In this document: piece after piece, positions 26,367-35,704 of the stretch
How the letters are laid out: each line of letters begins with the position of its first letter
Position numbering within the stretch: the stretch's first letter is position 1
NCBI RefSeq assembly: GCF_014279755.1
Contig: NZ_CP047951.1
Span: forward strand, 930,001 to 994,000
DNA length: 64,000 bases
Origin: Synechococcus sp. PROS-U-1
Lineage (GTDB): Bacteria; Cyanobacteriota; Cyanobacteriia; PCC-6307; Cyanobiaceae
Reading direction: 5' to 3'
Notes under the pieces: model-generated
Databases searched by the model: none
Told to the model about the DNA's origin: nothing
What the model saw: only the letters and a program-made list of their open reading frames with translations
Program-made: the position numbers and the translations under genes

Positions 26367-26594
26367 ATGGAGTTGGGTGTGGCTACTTTGCAGAAATCAC
26401 AGGCTTGCTTTCTTCACTGGACGGTTCGCAAAGTTGCGGACCGGCTCTATGCGGTTGCGGCCACAATTGATGGAGATCAATATGATTTTGTGGGCAATTT
26501 CAAAAGTGTGCGTGAAGCCCAGAATGCAGGTCGGCGTTACGCTTCAGATCTTGTTCACAACTCGCTCTCTGGAGGCCGTCTGGCCTTTAAGTAG
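26367..26594 (+). CDS. Small hypothetical protein
   Basis: A 75-residue protein with the charged, soluble pattern VRKVADRLYAVAATIDGDQYDF followed by FKSVREAQNAGRRYASDLVHN. This looks like a genuine small alpha/beta fold. ATG 26367 is favoured over 26352 because the shorter form begins nearer the conserved-looking part. The family is not recognised. Confidence 0.55.
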   Translation: MELGVATLQKSQACFLHWTVRKVADRLYAVAATIDGDQYDFVGNFKSVREAQNAGRRYASDLVHNSLSGGRLAFK

Positions 26595-26976
26595 ATCATT
26601 GTTGTGCGAATGGTCTTCTGTGAGTTAGCGCAGCTTTTGCATGATCAGAAAGCTTGCTCAAGATTTCAAGGACGGAAGCATGCCTCCCTCGTGAGTTGGG
26701 ATGCTCTATGTCCGCTGTTTAATTGAATTTAAGCAATAGCACCGCTTCGATTCCCTAGCGGAGATTATGGACCTCTCATGAATATCCTTTCGGCCACCTT
26801 TTGGTGACATGCCATCAATGCCTATGCGCATGGATCTTGTTGAATCAAGCAATGTCAACTGGATGGTTCAGGCGAATACAGAAAAGTTGTAGTTTTGGCT
26901 ACTCGGATGAAGCTCGATGACGAGATCCGCGGTTTGCAATTGCCTCCGATAAATTATTTGAAATGTAAAGGTCACT
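26595..26976. other. Intergenic region, no confident gene
   Basis: About 380 AT-rich bases with stops in all frames. A 27-codon plus-strand frame at 26809–26892 (MPSMPMRMDLVES start) is the only noticeable reading frame and lacks support. Confidence 0.4.
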
Positions 26977-27147
26977 ATGAATGATTCAAGCCGGTTGCTT
27001 GTTCCATCCCATCTTGCGGAAACTTTGCGGTATCGGCAATACAAATTGAGAAAAACAGCCTCACTCCACCGATTGGCCATGCAAGTTGCGACTGGAGAAC
27101 GCGATAACGTCGGATTTTTGAATAGTCCGTTGGAGGCTTTGGAGTAA
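26977..27147 (+). CDS. 56-residue basic hypothetical protein
   Basis: ATG 26977 follows AAAGG at 5-base spacing, and the frame runs 56 codons to TAA 27147. The protein is helical and basic (LAETLRYRQYKLRKTASLHRL), with no membrane segment. It was found by reading the intergenic DNA; the ribosome binding site and composition support it. Function is unknown. Confidence 0.45.
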   Translation: MNDSSRLLVPSHLAETLRYRQYKLRKTASLHRLAMQVATGERDNVGFLNSPLEALE

Positions 27148-27267
27148 GGTCACGAAATCGGGCTCCACTACTGCCTTTGATTTTTGTCTTGTGATCTCAT
27201 GCCACTTTGGCGCGATTGGTCGACTGGTTGTGCATATCAAAGCTGATCATTTCTCCTTGGAATCCTC

Positions 27268-28182
27268 CTATTCAGGGATTTTTTGTCCTGCTTCCGTGTG
27301 GCTTCGTATGTACTCCCAGGCCTCCTCTGCGGTGTCAGAAAAATGAATGAGTTCCAAGTCATCGTCTGAAATCAAGCCGGTTTCTGTTAGGTATTCAAAA
27401 TCCACCAGTCGCGTCCAGAAGTTCTGTCCGAATAGGACGATTGGCATGCTTCCTTTTGTTCCAACTTGCCGTAAGGTCAGAAGTTCGAAGAGTTCGTCGA
27501 GTGTGCCAAAGCCACCTGGAAAGAGAATAGCTCCAACAGAGCGCATGACAAAATGAAATTTTCGAAGAGAGAAATAGTTGAACTTAAAGCAAAGCTCTGG
27601 TGTGATGTAGGGATTGGGGTGTTGTTCAAATGGTAGCGAGATGTTGAGCCCAATTGATCGGCATCCTGCTTCGAACGCGCCACGATTTGCCGCTTCCATG
27701 ATTCCTGGCCCACCGCCGGTCACGATCACATGTGATGAGCACCCGTTGTTTTGATCACTGTTTGCTTGGCCGTGCTGAGAGGCTAGAAAGGCGAATTTTT
27801 GGGCTGAATCGTAAAAACGAGACAGTTCCAGTAAATGTTGATGATGAATGACCTTCCTCTTTAAGGCTGTTGACTTTGGATTTTTGCTTAAGCATTTTTC
27901 TGCTTCTTTCAATCTCTGTGCTGCAGTTTCTCTATCAACGATTCTGGCTCCACCAAAAACAATAATGGTCGATTCAATGCCGGCTGTTTCTAGACCCAGA
28001 TCAGGTTTGGTGATTTCAAGAAGCATGCGCACCCCTCGCATGGCGTTGCTGTTCAGCAACGTTGGGTCTTCGTGCGCAATCCTGTAGGTGGGTGATTTCA
28101 GAATCGCGTCCAGATTTGATGTTTGAGTGTTGACTTGATCAGCGACTTGAGCCATGTGTTGATACTCCGGGTTTGTTTTCAT
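27268..28182 (-). CDS. LOG family Rossmann-fold protein (TIGR00730-like)
   Basis: A 304-residue protein with VTGGGPGIMEAANRGA and PGGFGTLDELFELLTLRQ, the nucleotide-binding and catalytic motifs of LOG-type nucleoside-5'-monophosphate phosphoribohydrolases, long misannotated as lysine decarboxylases. The N-terminal ~85 residues are an extension not found in short LOG enzymes. It may release a free base from AMP-like nucleotides; the substrate is inferred. It lies 3 bases after the PhoH gene on the same strand, so they likely form an operon. Confidence 0.88.
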   Translation of the reverse strand: MKTNPEYQHMAQVADQVNTQTSNLDAILKSPTYRIAHEDPTLLNSNAMRGVRMLLEITKPDLGLETAGIESTIIVFGGARIVDRETAAQRLKEAEKCLSKNPKSTALKRKVIHHQHLLELSRFYDSAQKFAFLASQHGQANSDQNNGCSSHVIVTGGGPGIMEAANRGAFEAGCRSIGLNISLPFEQHPNPYITPELCFKFNYFSLRKFHFVMRSVGAILFPGGFGTLDELFELLTLRQVGTKGSMPIVLFGQNFWTRLVDFEYLTETGLISDDDLELIHFSDTAEEAWEYIRSHTEAGQKIPE

Positions 28183-28185
28183 GAT

Positions 28186-29574
28186 TCAGAGAATGTTGGC
28201 TGCCAGTTCTGCTAGTTCACTTCGCTCCCCTTTCGTGAGGGTCATGTGACCCACCAGGGGCTGATCTTTGAGCTTGTCGACCAGCCATGTGAGCCCGTTG
28301 CATTCAGCGTCGACATAGGGGTTGTCGATTTGATACGGATCACCCGTGAAAACAACTTTTGTTCCTTCTCCAACCCGAGTGACGATCGTCTTCACTTCCA
28401 ATGGAGTCAGGTTTTGAGCCTCATCCACCACAAGGAACTGATTTGGAATCGAGCGGCCCCGAATCGTGTTGATGGCTTCAACCTCCAGTAAGCCCATTCC
28501 TTGAAGGTCAGCCCAGGCGTTGCGTGGTTCTCGGTTCTTCTGTCTCTTCGTCTGGTCAGACTTGTCGCCAGGAGCGGCGCCGGTGATGAAGTCAATGTTG
28601 TCAATGATCGGCTTCATCCAGGGGCCGAGCTTCTCCTCAAGTGTGCCGGGCAGGTAGCCAATGTCTTTCCCGAGTGATATCGGAGGACGCGTCACCAACA
28701 GCCGTGTGTATTGGTGGGTATCGGCGACCTGGTGCAAACCCGCTGCAAGGGCCAGCATGGTTTTTCCCGTCCCTGCCTTGCCAACCAAGGTCACAAGGGC
28801 GATTGATGGATCGAGAAGTAAGTCAAGGGAAAAACTTTGTTCCCGGTTTCTCGCTTTGATGCGCCCTAAGTGGGATCGCTTCAGCCAGTGCAGCGGTTTG
28901 AGGGTTTTACTGGTCCCTTGAAGCCGGGTAAGCAGTGTGTGGCTGTTGTTTTGTTGATCCACCATCACGACGCCTTCATTGGGTGTGAGTTGCTCTCCCT
29001 CAATAGTTCCTAATGACGCGATGGAGAGTTGATCTTCGTCAAGCAGTGTCTTCATCGTTTCAGCATCCGCGTTGAGTTCACGGAAGCCTGTGTAGAGGTT
29101 GTCGATTGAGACGTTGTCGTTGATGTAGTCCTCAGCCTGGAGCCCTACAGCATCTGCTTTGATTCTTAGATTGATGTCTTTGCTAATGAGGACAACTTCC
29201 GGTGCATCTTTGAGTCCGCTGCATTGGCTCTGCTCGAGCGCTACCGCGAGGATGTTGTTGTCTCCTCCTCCTCCCTGCAGCTCGACGGGTAAGTCTTTCA
29301 GGGCATTTGCCTGACAGAACACCACCTGCAGAATTCCATTGGTGTTGCCCTCGATCGCAACGCCATCGGCCAGGCTTCCCCGCCGGCGGTACGCATCCAG
29401 GAGTCTGGCAACTCGTCGGGCATTCCTTCCCCTCTCAGAGTGATCTTTTTTGAATCGATCGATCTCTTCGATAACCTGCATTGGGATCACAACTCTCAGA
29501 TCCCCAAAACGCTTTGGTGCATCTGGGTCGTGTAGAAGCACGTTGGTGTCTAGAACGACAATTTTCTCTTTCAT
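28186..29574 (-). CDS. PIN–PhoH2 family protein (RNase/ATPase)
   Basis: A 462-residue fusion. An N-terminal PIN domain (VVLDTNVLLHDP; EIDRFKK) is the endoribonuclease part; a C-terminal PhoH P-loop ATPase (LVGKAGTGKTMLALAAG, then FLVVDEAQNLTPLEVK) is helicase-like. PhoH2 proteins of this architecture unwind and cut RNA and are linked to toxin-antitoxin-like regulation. ATG 29574 begins the PIN domain directly; an upstream ATG would add 19 atypical residues. The LOG-family gene follows. Confidence 0.92.
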   Translation of the reverse strand: MKEKIVVLDTNVLLHDPDAPKRFGDLRVVIPMQVIEEIDRFKKDHSERGRNARRVARLLDAYRRRGSLADGVAIEGNTNGILQVVFCQANALKDLPVELQGGGGDNNILAVALEQSQCSGLKDAPEVVLISKDINLRIKADAVGLQAEDYINDNVSIDNLYTGFRELNADAETMKTLLDEDQLSIASLGTIEGEQLTPNEGVVMVDQQNNSHTLLTRLQGTSKTLKPLHWLKRSHLGRIKARNREQSFSLDLLLDPSIALVTLVGKAGTGKTMLALAAGLHQVADTHQYTRLLVTRPPISLGKDIGYLPGTLEEKLGPWMKPIIDNIDFITGAAPGDKSDQTKRQKNREPRNAWADLQGMGLLEVEAINTIRGRSIPNQFLVVDEAQNLTPLEVKTIVTRVGEGTKVVFTGDPYQIDNPYVDAECNGLTWLVDKLKDQPLVGHMTLTKGERSELAELAANIL

Positions 29575-29678
29575 TTGACTTTTGCTTGTTTGCTTTATGT
29601 CGAATGTAGATTTAATTCTTCTGTTATTCATTCAAGCAAGTTTCAAAACTCGCTCCCAGTCGTGAGTGTTTGGGATGC

Positions 29679-29795
29679 TTAGGCCTTGCCTTTCAGTTTC
29701 TCTTTTAAGGAGGTTCCCAGGTACTTGTTCTTTTTGTCGTTGGGATGATTTCGAGCCAGCCAGGTCGTTGCGCTGTTGTTGATACTGTCCCTCAT
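29679..29795 (-). CDS. 38-residue basic protein
   Basis: Minus-strand ATG 29795 is preceded by AGAGAGGAAAA, a strong ribosome binding site, and opens 38 codons ending in TAA at 29679. The peptide starts MRDSINNSATTWLARNHPND and ends in a Lys-rich helix (LKEKLKGKA). It lies about 100 bases upstream of the PhoH2 gene in the same direction, where antitoxin genes can occur, but no antitoxin fold is recognisable. Confidence 0.55.
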   Translation of the reverse strand: MRDSINNSATTWLARNHPNDKKNKYLGTSLKEKLKGKA

Positions 29796-30030
29796 TTTTC
29801 CTCTCTCGGCTGTATCTTCTCTACTCCTTTCATGGTTTAACGCAATAGGTACTTAACCTGTTGCGTAACATTCGCAGTGATGTGCTCCATGGTGGATTGT
29901 TGACGTGGGTGACTTGGCCTCCATTCTTTTTGTTTCTTAGATCTATTCGAGATGCAATCTTGCTCAGGTTTTTGTCTGTTCTTGATTGTTATTCAAATGT
30001 TCAAATTGTGATTCGTTCGGTCTCCCGCTT

Positions 30031-30237
30031 TTAATCGGCCTTCTTATGGGCATGGGTGTCTGGATTCAGGTGCGCTGTTTGCTCGCTTCTTGCGTGTTGG
30101 TGGATCAACAAGCTTTCAGGATGGTGTTGTCTCGGATCCTGACCATCGCGCCAGGGGGTGAACAACAGGAAATTTCCTGCCACCAGGCCTGCCGTCACGA
30201 TCACGGCGGCGAGTTGCTCCAGCTGTTCAATCTCCAT
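30031..30237 (-). CDS. Putative small membrane protein
   Basis: A 68-residue frame with one N-terminal helix (LAAVIVTAGLVAGNFLLF) and a His-rich polar tail (nine His). It lies 42 bases downstream of another small membrane-protein frame on the same strand, as if cotranscribed. His-rich tails can bind metals, but this is speculation. The opposite strand also has a frame here; the minus-strand one has the more protein-like composition. Confidence 0.4.
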   Translation of the reverse strand: MEIEQLEQLAAVIVTAGLVAGNFLLFTPWRDGQDPRQHHPESLLIHQHARSEQTAHLNPDTHAHKKAD

Positions 30238-30279
30238 TCCTGCATTGTCACGCTCCCTTGAGCTGTAAGCAGGTCTGGA

Positions 30280-30453
30280 TCAAGGACGGTGAAGCCGACT
30301 GATCAAGGGCAAGCGGTGACCCGTTTGCGGGTTGAGGTTCAGCTCTGCCTGCTCTGCCAGGCAGAGGGCAGCCCCCACCAACAGCGTGACGACGGCGAGA
30401 CAGTGGGTCAACTTGAACTGCCGTTGTTGCTTGCGGAAAATACAGCGGGTCAT
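30280..30453 (-). CDS. 57-residue putative membrane protein
   Basis: Minus-strand ATG 30453 opens 57 codons to TGA 30280. After a basic N-terminus (TRCIFRKQQRQFKL) comes one hydrophobic helix (CLAVVTLLVGAALCLAE) and a short polar tail. A purine-rich AGG lies ~10 bases upstream. It was found by reading the gap; the topology is that of a small single-pass membrane protein. Function is unknown. Confidence 0.4.
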   Translation of the reverse strand: MTRCIFRKQQRQFKLTHCLAVVTLLVGAALCLAEQAELNLNPQTGHRLPLISRLHRP

Positions 30454-30551
30454 CCCTAGACCTTGCTTCTCACCCTGGTTTAACTGTGTATTTCGCTTGA
30501 AAATGAAGCGTTCGCCTAGTGGTGTATGGGAACCCTCTGAGTTGATCAGTT

Positions 30552-30779
30552 TCAGGTTTCCTGAGGCTTTTCCAGATCGCGGCGGATGAGGGCCAGCAGG
30601 TAGGAGGGAGATTTGTAGCGGGTAGGAAGGCAGCGGTTCAGCGTTTCCAGATGTCCCCAGCAGACGGTGCGTTCAATGTCTTGAGCTGTTTTTCCCTGCT
30701 GGAGGAGACGCCTCAGTGCCTTGCAATACATCGGATAGCCCGCCTCTAATTCACCGATGGTGAGTTTCGCCTGAGGCAT
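30552..30779 (-). CDS. DUF3136-like small protein, copy 1
   Basis: A 75-residue helical protein with KLTIGELEAGYPMYCKALRRLL and RTVCWGHLETLNRCLP. It is a paralogue of the gene at 55529–55744, sharing LTIG-LEAG, YC-ALRRL and RTVCW. The pattern matches a cyanobacteria-restricted small family I recall as DUF3136, function unknown. It is separated from ridA by 45 bases on the same strand. Confidence 0.65.
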   Translation of the reverse strand: MPQAKLTIGELEAGYPMYCKALRRLLQQGKTAQDIERTVCWGHLETLNRCLPTRYKSPSYLLALIRRDLEKPQET

Positions 30780-30824
30780 GGAACCACTGAAGCCTTTTCC
30801 AACCTATGCCCCCGTGGGTCAGGC

Positions 30825-31217
30825 TCAGGTCCCAAGCCAAGCGACACAGTCGATTTCCACCCGTGCTCCCTTGGGTAGCGCTGCCACTTGAACGCAGGCC
30901 CGTGCAGGGCTGACACCGCTTCCAAACACCTCGGCGTAAATGCCATTAACGGTTTGAAAGTCACCGAGGTCCGCCAGGAAGACCGTGGTGCGCACCACCT
31001 GAGCAGGGGTAGCACCGGCTTCGCTCAACACAGCGACCATGTTTTTCAGAACCTGCTTGGTTTCCGCGGCAACATCACCGTTTCCCACCATCTCGCCAGT
31101 GCTTGGATCGAGCGGAATTTGCCCTGAGCAGTAGAGCCACTCGCCTGCAAGAACGGCCTGGTTGTAGGGCCCAACCGGTGCAGGTGCGTCTTCGGTGGTA
31201 ATGGCCTTGGCGCTCAT
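30825..31217 (-). CDS. ridA: RidA family reactive intermediate deaminase
   Basis: A 130-residue YjgF/YER057c/UK114 member. APAPVGPYNQAVLAGEWLYCSGQI near the start and ARACVQVAALPKGARVEID at the end are the signatures, including the active-site Arg in PARAC. It hydrolyses enamine/imine intermediates from PLP enzymes. The start MSAKAITT at 31217 matches the family's usual length; an upstream ATG at 31241 is possible. Confidence 0.94.
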   Translation of the reverse strand: MSAKAITTEDAPAPVGPYNQAVLAGEWLYCSGQIPLDPSTGEMVGNGDVAAETKQVLKNMVAVLSEAGATPAQVVRTTVFLADLGDFQTVNGIYAEVFGSGVSPARACVQVAALPKGARVEIDCVAWLGT

Positions 31218-31280
31218 GGGGAGAGTCTTCACAGCGATCACCAGATCATCGCCGTTGACGATCCCGTTTCTGGCGATCTG

Positions 31281-32030
31281 TCACGCCGGCCGCCACTGAT
31301 CCTTGTGGTTGCGCAGTTCTCCTAACTCCGTGGCCGTCTTGGCCTGCATGAACAGGTTGGTGCGACGTTCCAACCCGATGCTGCTGGGAAGGCTGAGGCC
31401 GCCTGTGGAGCGAAGGGCCTGAACCTCCCGCAAACGGTCGGCCAACACCGTTTCGTCAGGCCGTTGCTCAACAGCCCATTTCAGGTTGGCCTCGGTGTAC
31501 TCGTGGGCGCAACAAACCTTGGTTTCCTCGGGGAGTTCGGCCAGCTTCCGTAAGGCCTGATGCATCTGTTCGGCTGTGCCTTCGAAGAGACGGCCACAGC
31601 CAGCCCCAAACAAGGTGTCGCCGCAGAACAAAACAGGGCCCATGACCGCGTCCTGCGACTTCGGGATGAAGAAAGCGATGTGGGCCCTGGTGTGGGCGGC
31701 CACATCCAGTACATCCACCTGTACCCCCAACACGGTGATCCGGTCACCATCCCGCACCGGCATGGTCTGGAAAGGAATCCGCTCCCGGTCATCTCTGGAT
31801 GCCATGACCTCGGCTTTGGGCCATCGCTTCAGCAGCTCCGGTGTTCCACCGATGTGGTCGGCATGGTGATGGGTCTGGAGCACAGCGACCAGGTTCAACT
31901 GGCGTTGCTCCAGCCAGTCACGCACCGGAGAGGCCATGGCGGGGTCGATCACCACGGCCTCTGCTCCCCTCACCCAGACCCAGATCACGTTGTCCTGCAG
32001 CACCGGCAGGGCATGAAGTGAGGAATGCAT
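31281..32030 (-). CDS. gloB: Hydroxyacylglutathione hydrolase (glyoxalase II)
   Basis: A 249-residue metallo-beta-lactamase-fold enzyme with THHHADH (binuclear metal site), [16 protein letters not shown] and [10 protein letters not shown], the glyoxalase II pattern. It hydrolyses S-lactoylglutathione to D-lactate and glutathione in methylglyoxal detoxification. It is divergent from hisG with a 40-base gap. Confidence 0.95.
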   Translation of the reverse strand: MHSSLHALPVLQDNVIWVWVRGAEAVVIDPAMASPVRDWLEQRQLNLVAVLQTHHHADHIGGTPELLKRWPKAEVMASRDDRERIPFQTMPVRDGDRITVLGVQVDVLDVAAHTRAHIAFFIPKSQDAVMGPVLFCGDTLFGAGCGRLFEGTAEQMHQALRKLAELPEETKVCCAHEYTEANLKWAVEQRPDETVLADRLREVQALRSTGGLSLPSSIGLERRTNLFMQAKTATELGELRNHKDQWRPA

Positions 32031-32070
32031 CGTTAAAGTCCTGCCTGGTTAACCGGTCAGCGCTGGACCC

Positions 32071-32724
32071 ATGATCACCGTCGCGTTGGCCAAGGGAGCG
32101 CTGCTTAAGGATTCGGTCGCCCGATTTGCAGCAGCCGGCCTGGATTTCTCAGCAGTTCTCGACAAGAACAATCGCCAGCTCATGGTGCCCACCCCCTGCG
32201 GACGTGCCCGGGCCCTGTTGGTTCGCAATGGTGATGTGCCCACTTATGTGGCCTACGGCCAGGCCCAACTGGGCGTGGTGGGATACGACGTGCTCAAGGA
32301 GCATCAGCTCCCCGTCGCCCAACTGGTGGATCTTGGCTTTGGAGGATGCCGCATGTCCGTGGCGGTTCAGGAGAGCAGTGGTTACACCCGTGCTGCTGAT
32401 CTGCCGCCCCATTGCCGGGTGGCCAGCAAATTCACCCACTGCGCCCGGGAATATTTCGATGCACTCGATCTTCCCGTCGAGTTGGTGCACCTCAATGGTT
32501 CGGTGGAGCTGGGGCCGATCACAGGGATGTCGGAGGCGATTGTGGATCTGGTCGCGACCGGTCGAACCCTGCGGGACAACGGCTTGGTCGCTATCGAAGA
32601 CCTCTTCCAGTCGACGGCTCGACTGGTGGGGCACCCCCTGTCCGTTCGCCTGGACAACGGCCCCCTGGCCTCCATCGTGGAAGCGATCCGCGCAGCAGGA
32701 ACACCCGTCGGGAGCTCCAGCTGA
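32071..32724 (+). CDS. hisG: ATP phosphoribosyltransferase, short form
   Basis: A 217-residue enzyme of the short HisG class, which normally needs the HisZ regulatory subunit. [14 protein letters not shown] opens the protein, and [22 protein letters not shown] is the PRPP/ATP-binding segment. It catalyses the first step of histidine synthesis. No hisZ is in the window. Its TGA overlaps the ABC transporter ATG (TGATG). Confidence 0.95.
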   Translation: MITVALAKGALLKDSVARFAAAGLDFSAVLDKNNRQLMVPTPCGRARALLVRNGDVPTYVAYGQAQLGVVGYDVLKEHQLPVAQLVDLGFGGCRMSVAVQESSGYTRAADLPPHCRVASKFTHCAREYFDALDLPVELVHLNGSVELGPITGMSEAIVDLVATGRTLRDNGLVAIEDLFQSTARLVGHPLSVRLDNGPLASIVEAIRAAGTPVGSSS

Positions 32725-34502
32725 TGGGAGCTGTCGCGGACTGGCGCAGGGTCCGTCGTCTGGGCCGTTATCTCGTTCGAGATCGCAGGCGGCTTCTGGT
32801 CGCCCTGCTGTTGCTGGTTCCCTTGGCTTTTGCCGGAGCTCTGCAGCCCGTGCTGCTGGGGCAGGCCGTCAGCGTCCTGCGTGGAGAGCCGAGTCTCCCT
32901 TGGCTGTCGGGGTTGAGTCTTTCCGAATCGATTCGCGTCATCATCGGGCTCTATTTCGTCTCGGTGTTGCTGCGGCTCGGCCTGCAGGGTGTGCAGACCT
33001 TCAGCATCCAGGCCGTCGGTCAACGTCTCACCGCGCGCATCCGCGACGACCTCTTCGAACATTCCCTGTCTCTGTCGCTGCGCTTCCACGACCGCATGCC
33101 GGTGGGCAAGTTGCTCACACGGCTCACCAGTGATGTGGATGCCCTGGCTGAGGTGTTTGCAAGTGGTGCCGTGGGAGTGCTCAGTGATCTGGTGAGCCTG
33201 CTGGTGCTGGCTTCAACGATGTTGTTCATCGAGTGGAGGCTGGGGCTGCTGCTGTTGTTCACGCAGGTGCCCGTCACCCTGGCCGTGATTTGGCTGCAGC
33301 GTCGCTACCGAAAGGCCAACTATCGCGTTCGTGAAGAGCTTTCGCAGCTCAATGCCGACTTCCAAGAGAACCTCCAGGGCCTTGAGGTGGTTCAGATGTA
33401 TGGCCGTGAAACGGTCAACAGTGCCCGCTTCCTGCGCACCGGAAAGGATTACCGCAGCGCTGTGAACGGAACGATCTTCTACGACAGCAGCATCTCAGCC
33501 TTTTTGGAATGGGTGGCTCTGGCCGCCATTGCCCTGGTTCTGGCCCTTGGCGGCTTGATGGTGACCAATGGCGCAATGGGCTTGGGCACCCTCACCACCT
33601 TCATCCTTGCCTCCCAGCGACTGTTCGACCCTCTGCGTCAGCTGGCCGAGCGTTTCACCCAGATTCAGGGTGGCCTAACGGCTGTGGAACGCATTGGCGA
33701 GTTGATGGAGGAGCCCCTCGAGATTGCTGAGGCAGACGGTGCGCGTCCTCACGTTGCTGGCGGTGGCGGCGAAGTGATCTTTGAGAACGTGAGCTTTGCC
33801 TACCGTCCGGATGATCCGATCCTCCGCAACCTTTCCTTCCGCATCGCTCCTGGAGAGCATGTGGCGCTGGTGGGCCCCACGGGGTCGGGCAAGAGCACCA
33901 TCATTCGTTTGTTGTGCCGCCTGTATGAACCTCAGCAGGGGCGCATCCTTCTGGATGGACGTGACATTCGCACGATCCCGATGGCCGATCTCCGCCGTGA
34001 ACTGGGGGTCGTGCTGCAAGACACCTTCCTGTTCAGCGGCAATGTGGCTGACAATCTGCGGCTTAATGCTGCGGTGAGTGATCAGGAGCTTGTTCAGGTT
34101 TGTGCTGATCTCGGGCTCAACGATCTGTTGTCCCGACTTCCCAAGGGGCTGGAGACGGAATTGCGCGAGCGTGGCGGCAATCTCTCGTCAGGAGAACGGC
34201 AATTGCTGGCCGTGGCCCGTGTGGCGATCCGCAATCCAACGGTGTTGGTGATGGATGAGGCCACCGCCTTCATGGATCCCTCAACCGAGGCAACACTCCA
34301 GGCCGATCTTGACCGTCTGTTGCAGAAGCGCACCGCCATCGTGATTGCCCATCGCTTGGCCACGGTGGAAGCCTCCGATCGCATCCTTGTGCTGCGTCGG
34401 GGTGAACTGATTGAACAGGGCACCCATCATGAGCTCAGGGCTCGAGGTGGGCTCTATGCACAGCTCGCAGAGCTGCAGGAGCGGGGGTTGGCGCGCCTGT
34501 GA
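32724..34502 (+). CDS. ABC exporter, fused membrane and ATPase (MsbA-like)
   Basis: A 592-residue half-transporter: six membrane helices in the first ~320 residues, then a nucleotide-binding domain with GPTGSGKST (Walker A), LSSGERQ (signature) and VLVMDEATA (Walker B). It dimerises to export lipids, glycolipids or drugs across the inner membrane; the substrate cannot be read from the sequence. The start ATG overlaps the hisG stop, and the stop overlaps the GTG of the GNAT gene, so the three genes are translationally coupled. Confidence 0.94.
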   Translation: MGAVADWRRVRRLGRYLVRDRRRLLVALLLLVPLAFAGALQPVLLGQAVSVLRGEPSLPWLSGLSLSESIRVIIGLYFVSVLLRLGLQGVQTFSIQAVGQRLTARIRDDLFEHSLSLSLRFHDRMPVGKLLTRLTSDVDALAEVFASGAVGVLSDLVSLLVLASTMLFIEWRLGLLLLFTQVPVTLAVIWLQRRYRKANYRVREELSQLNADFQENLQGLEVVQMYGRETVNSARFLRTGKDYRSAVNGTIFYDSSISAFLEWVALAAIALVLALGGLMVTNGAMGLGTLTTFILASQRLFDPLRQLAERFTQIQGGLTAVERIGELMEEPLEIAEADGARPHVAGGGGEVIFENVSFAYRPDDPILRNLSFRIAPGEHVALVGPTGSGKSTIIRLLCRLYEPQQGRILLDGRDIRTIPMADLRRELGVVLQDTFLFSGNVADNLRLNAAVSDQELVQVCADLGLNDLLSRLPKGLETELRERGGNLSSGERQLLAVARVAIRNPTVLVMDEATAFMDPSTEATLQADLDRLLQKRTAIVIAHRLATVEASDRILVLRRGELIEQGTHHELRARGGLYAQLAELQERGLARL

Positions 34503-35005
34503 TTGGCTCCTCCCTGCCCATCCCAGCAGAACCCCTACTGCAGCAGTACGGCCAGGGGGCTCGTCTCTGCCCCTGTGCCAATGAACAGCTCACCTTGGTG
34601 TTCAGCCAGGAGTATCCCTTTGATCTGGTGGAGCTCGAGCAACTGCTGGAGGCGGTTGGCTGGAGTCGACGGCCCATTCGCCGGGTGCGCAAAGCGCTCA
34701 CCCACAGCCTGCTCAAGGTGGGCCTGTGGCGTCACGATCCCAGGATCCCCCGGTTGGTGGGTTTTGCGCGTTGCACCGGCGATGGTGTGTTCGAAGCCAC
34801 CGTCTGGGATGTTGCCGTGCACCCCCTCTACCAGGGAAATGGTCTGGGCAAACAGATGATGTCCTACATCCTCGACGCTCTCGATCAGATGGGCACGGAG
34901 CGCGTCAGCTTGTTCGCTGACCCTGGTGTCGTGAACTTCTATCAAGGCCAGGGTTGGAATCTGGAGCCTCAGGGCCATCGCTGTGCCTTCTGGTACGCCA
35001 GCTGA
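34499..35005 (+). CDS. GNAT family acetyltransferase (Ycf52/NSI-like)
   Basis: A 168-residue protein with a GNAT acetyl-CoA fold. WDVAVHPLYQGNGLGKQMMSY is the motif A region (Q/R-x-x-G-x-G/A) and FADPGVVNFYQGQGW is motif B. It resembles plastid GNAT/Ycf52 enzymes, which acetylate proteins at Lys or N-termini. The start is GTG in a 4-base overlap with the ABC gene. Substrate is unknown. Confidence 0.85.
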   Translation: MIGSSLPIPAEPLLQQYGQGARLCPCANEQLTLVFSQEYPFDLVELEQLLEAVGWSRRPIRRVRKALTHSLLKVGLWRHDPRIPRLVGFARCTGDGVFEATVWDVAVHPLYQGNGLGKQMMSYILDALDQMGTERVSLFADPGVVNFYQGQGWNLEPQGHRCAFWYAS

Positions 35006-35014
35006 GCGAATTAT

Positions 35015-35704
35015 CTAGCGCTGATAGATCCGCAACAGCTGATCCGTTGATCGTCCTTGACGCCACAGCCACCGCAGCCGAGCGTTGCGCCAGGCCTGCA
35101 TCAGCACACTCCGATGCTGCCAGCGCGCAGCGCTCGTCAGCAGGGCACAGTTCAATGAGCGAATGGTCGCAACCTTGCTGAGGCGTTCCATCAGGTCCAG
35201 GTCTTCCATCAGAGCCAGGGGCCGGTAGCCGCCGATGCGCTGATACAGCTCACGGTGAATTAACAGCCCTTGGTCTCCGTAGGGACGCTGCAGCCACCGA
35301 CTGCGCAGGTTCACCATCCGCTCCAGCAGCCACAGCATCGGGCGCGCCTCCTTATCCACTTTGAAGTCGAAGGCCCAGGCACTGAAGCGGGCGTCCGACG
35401 TTCTCAACATCTGCTCCACCCTGTGGTGCCAGTTGCCGGGGAGTCGGCTGTCGGCATGCAGCACCAGCACCCAGGCATGACAGCTGTGGTCAATGCCCCA
35501 GCGCAGTTGGGGACCCCGTCCTGACGTTGGGCTTTCCAGCACGGTTGCACCCGCCAGGTGAGCCACGTGGCGGGTCTGATCCGCGCTTCCGCCGTCAGAG
35601 ACGACGATCTCCAACTCCCCTGGCCAGCACTGAAGATCCGCAAGCAGCAACGGCAGCCTGCTGGCCTCCTCCAGGGTCGGAATCACAACGCTCAGCCCTG
35701 CCAT
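35015..35704 (-). CDS. TIGR04283-type family 2 glycosyltransferase (arsenosugar-type)
   Basis: A 229-residue GT2 enzyme with the opening SVVIPTLEEASRLP, DGGSADQT and VLVLHADSRLP (D-x-D-like metal/donor site). Its partner gene, TIGR04282-like, overlaps its start by 13 bases on the same strand. In bacteria this pair is often annotated for arsenosugar biosynthesis, by association with arsenic genes; no arsM or other arsenic gene is in this window, so the role is inferred. Confidence 0.85.
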   Translation of the reverse strand: MAGLSVVIPTLEEASRLPLLLADLQCWPGELEIVVSDGGSADQTRHVAHLAGATVLESPTSGRGPQLRWGIDHSCHAWVLVLHADSRLPGNWHHRVEQMLRTSDARFSAWAFDFKVDKEARPMLWLLERMVNLRSRWLQRPYGDQGLLIHRELYQRIGGYRPLALMEDLDLMERLSKVATIRSLNCALLTSAARWQHRSVLMQAWRNARLRWLWRQGRSTDQLLRIYQR

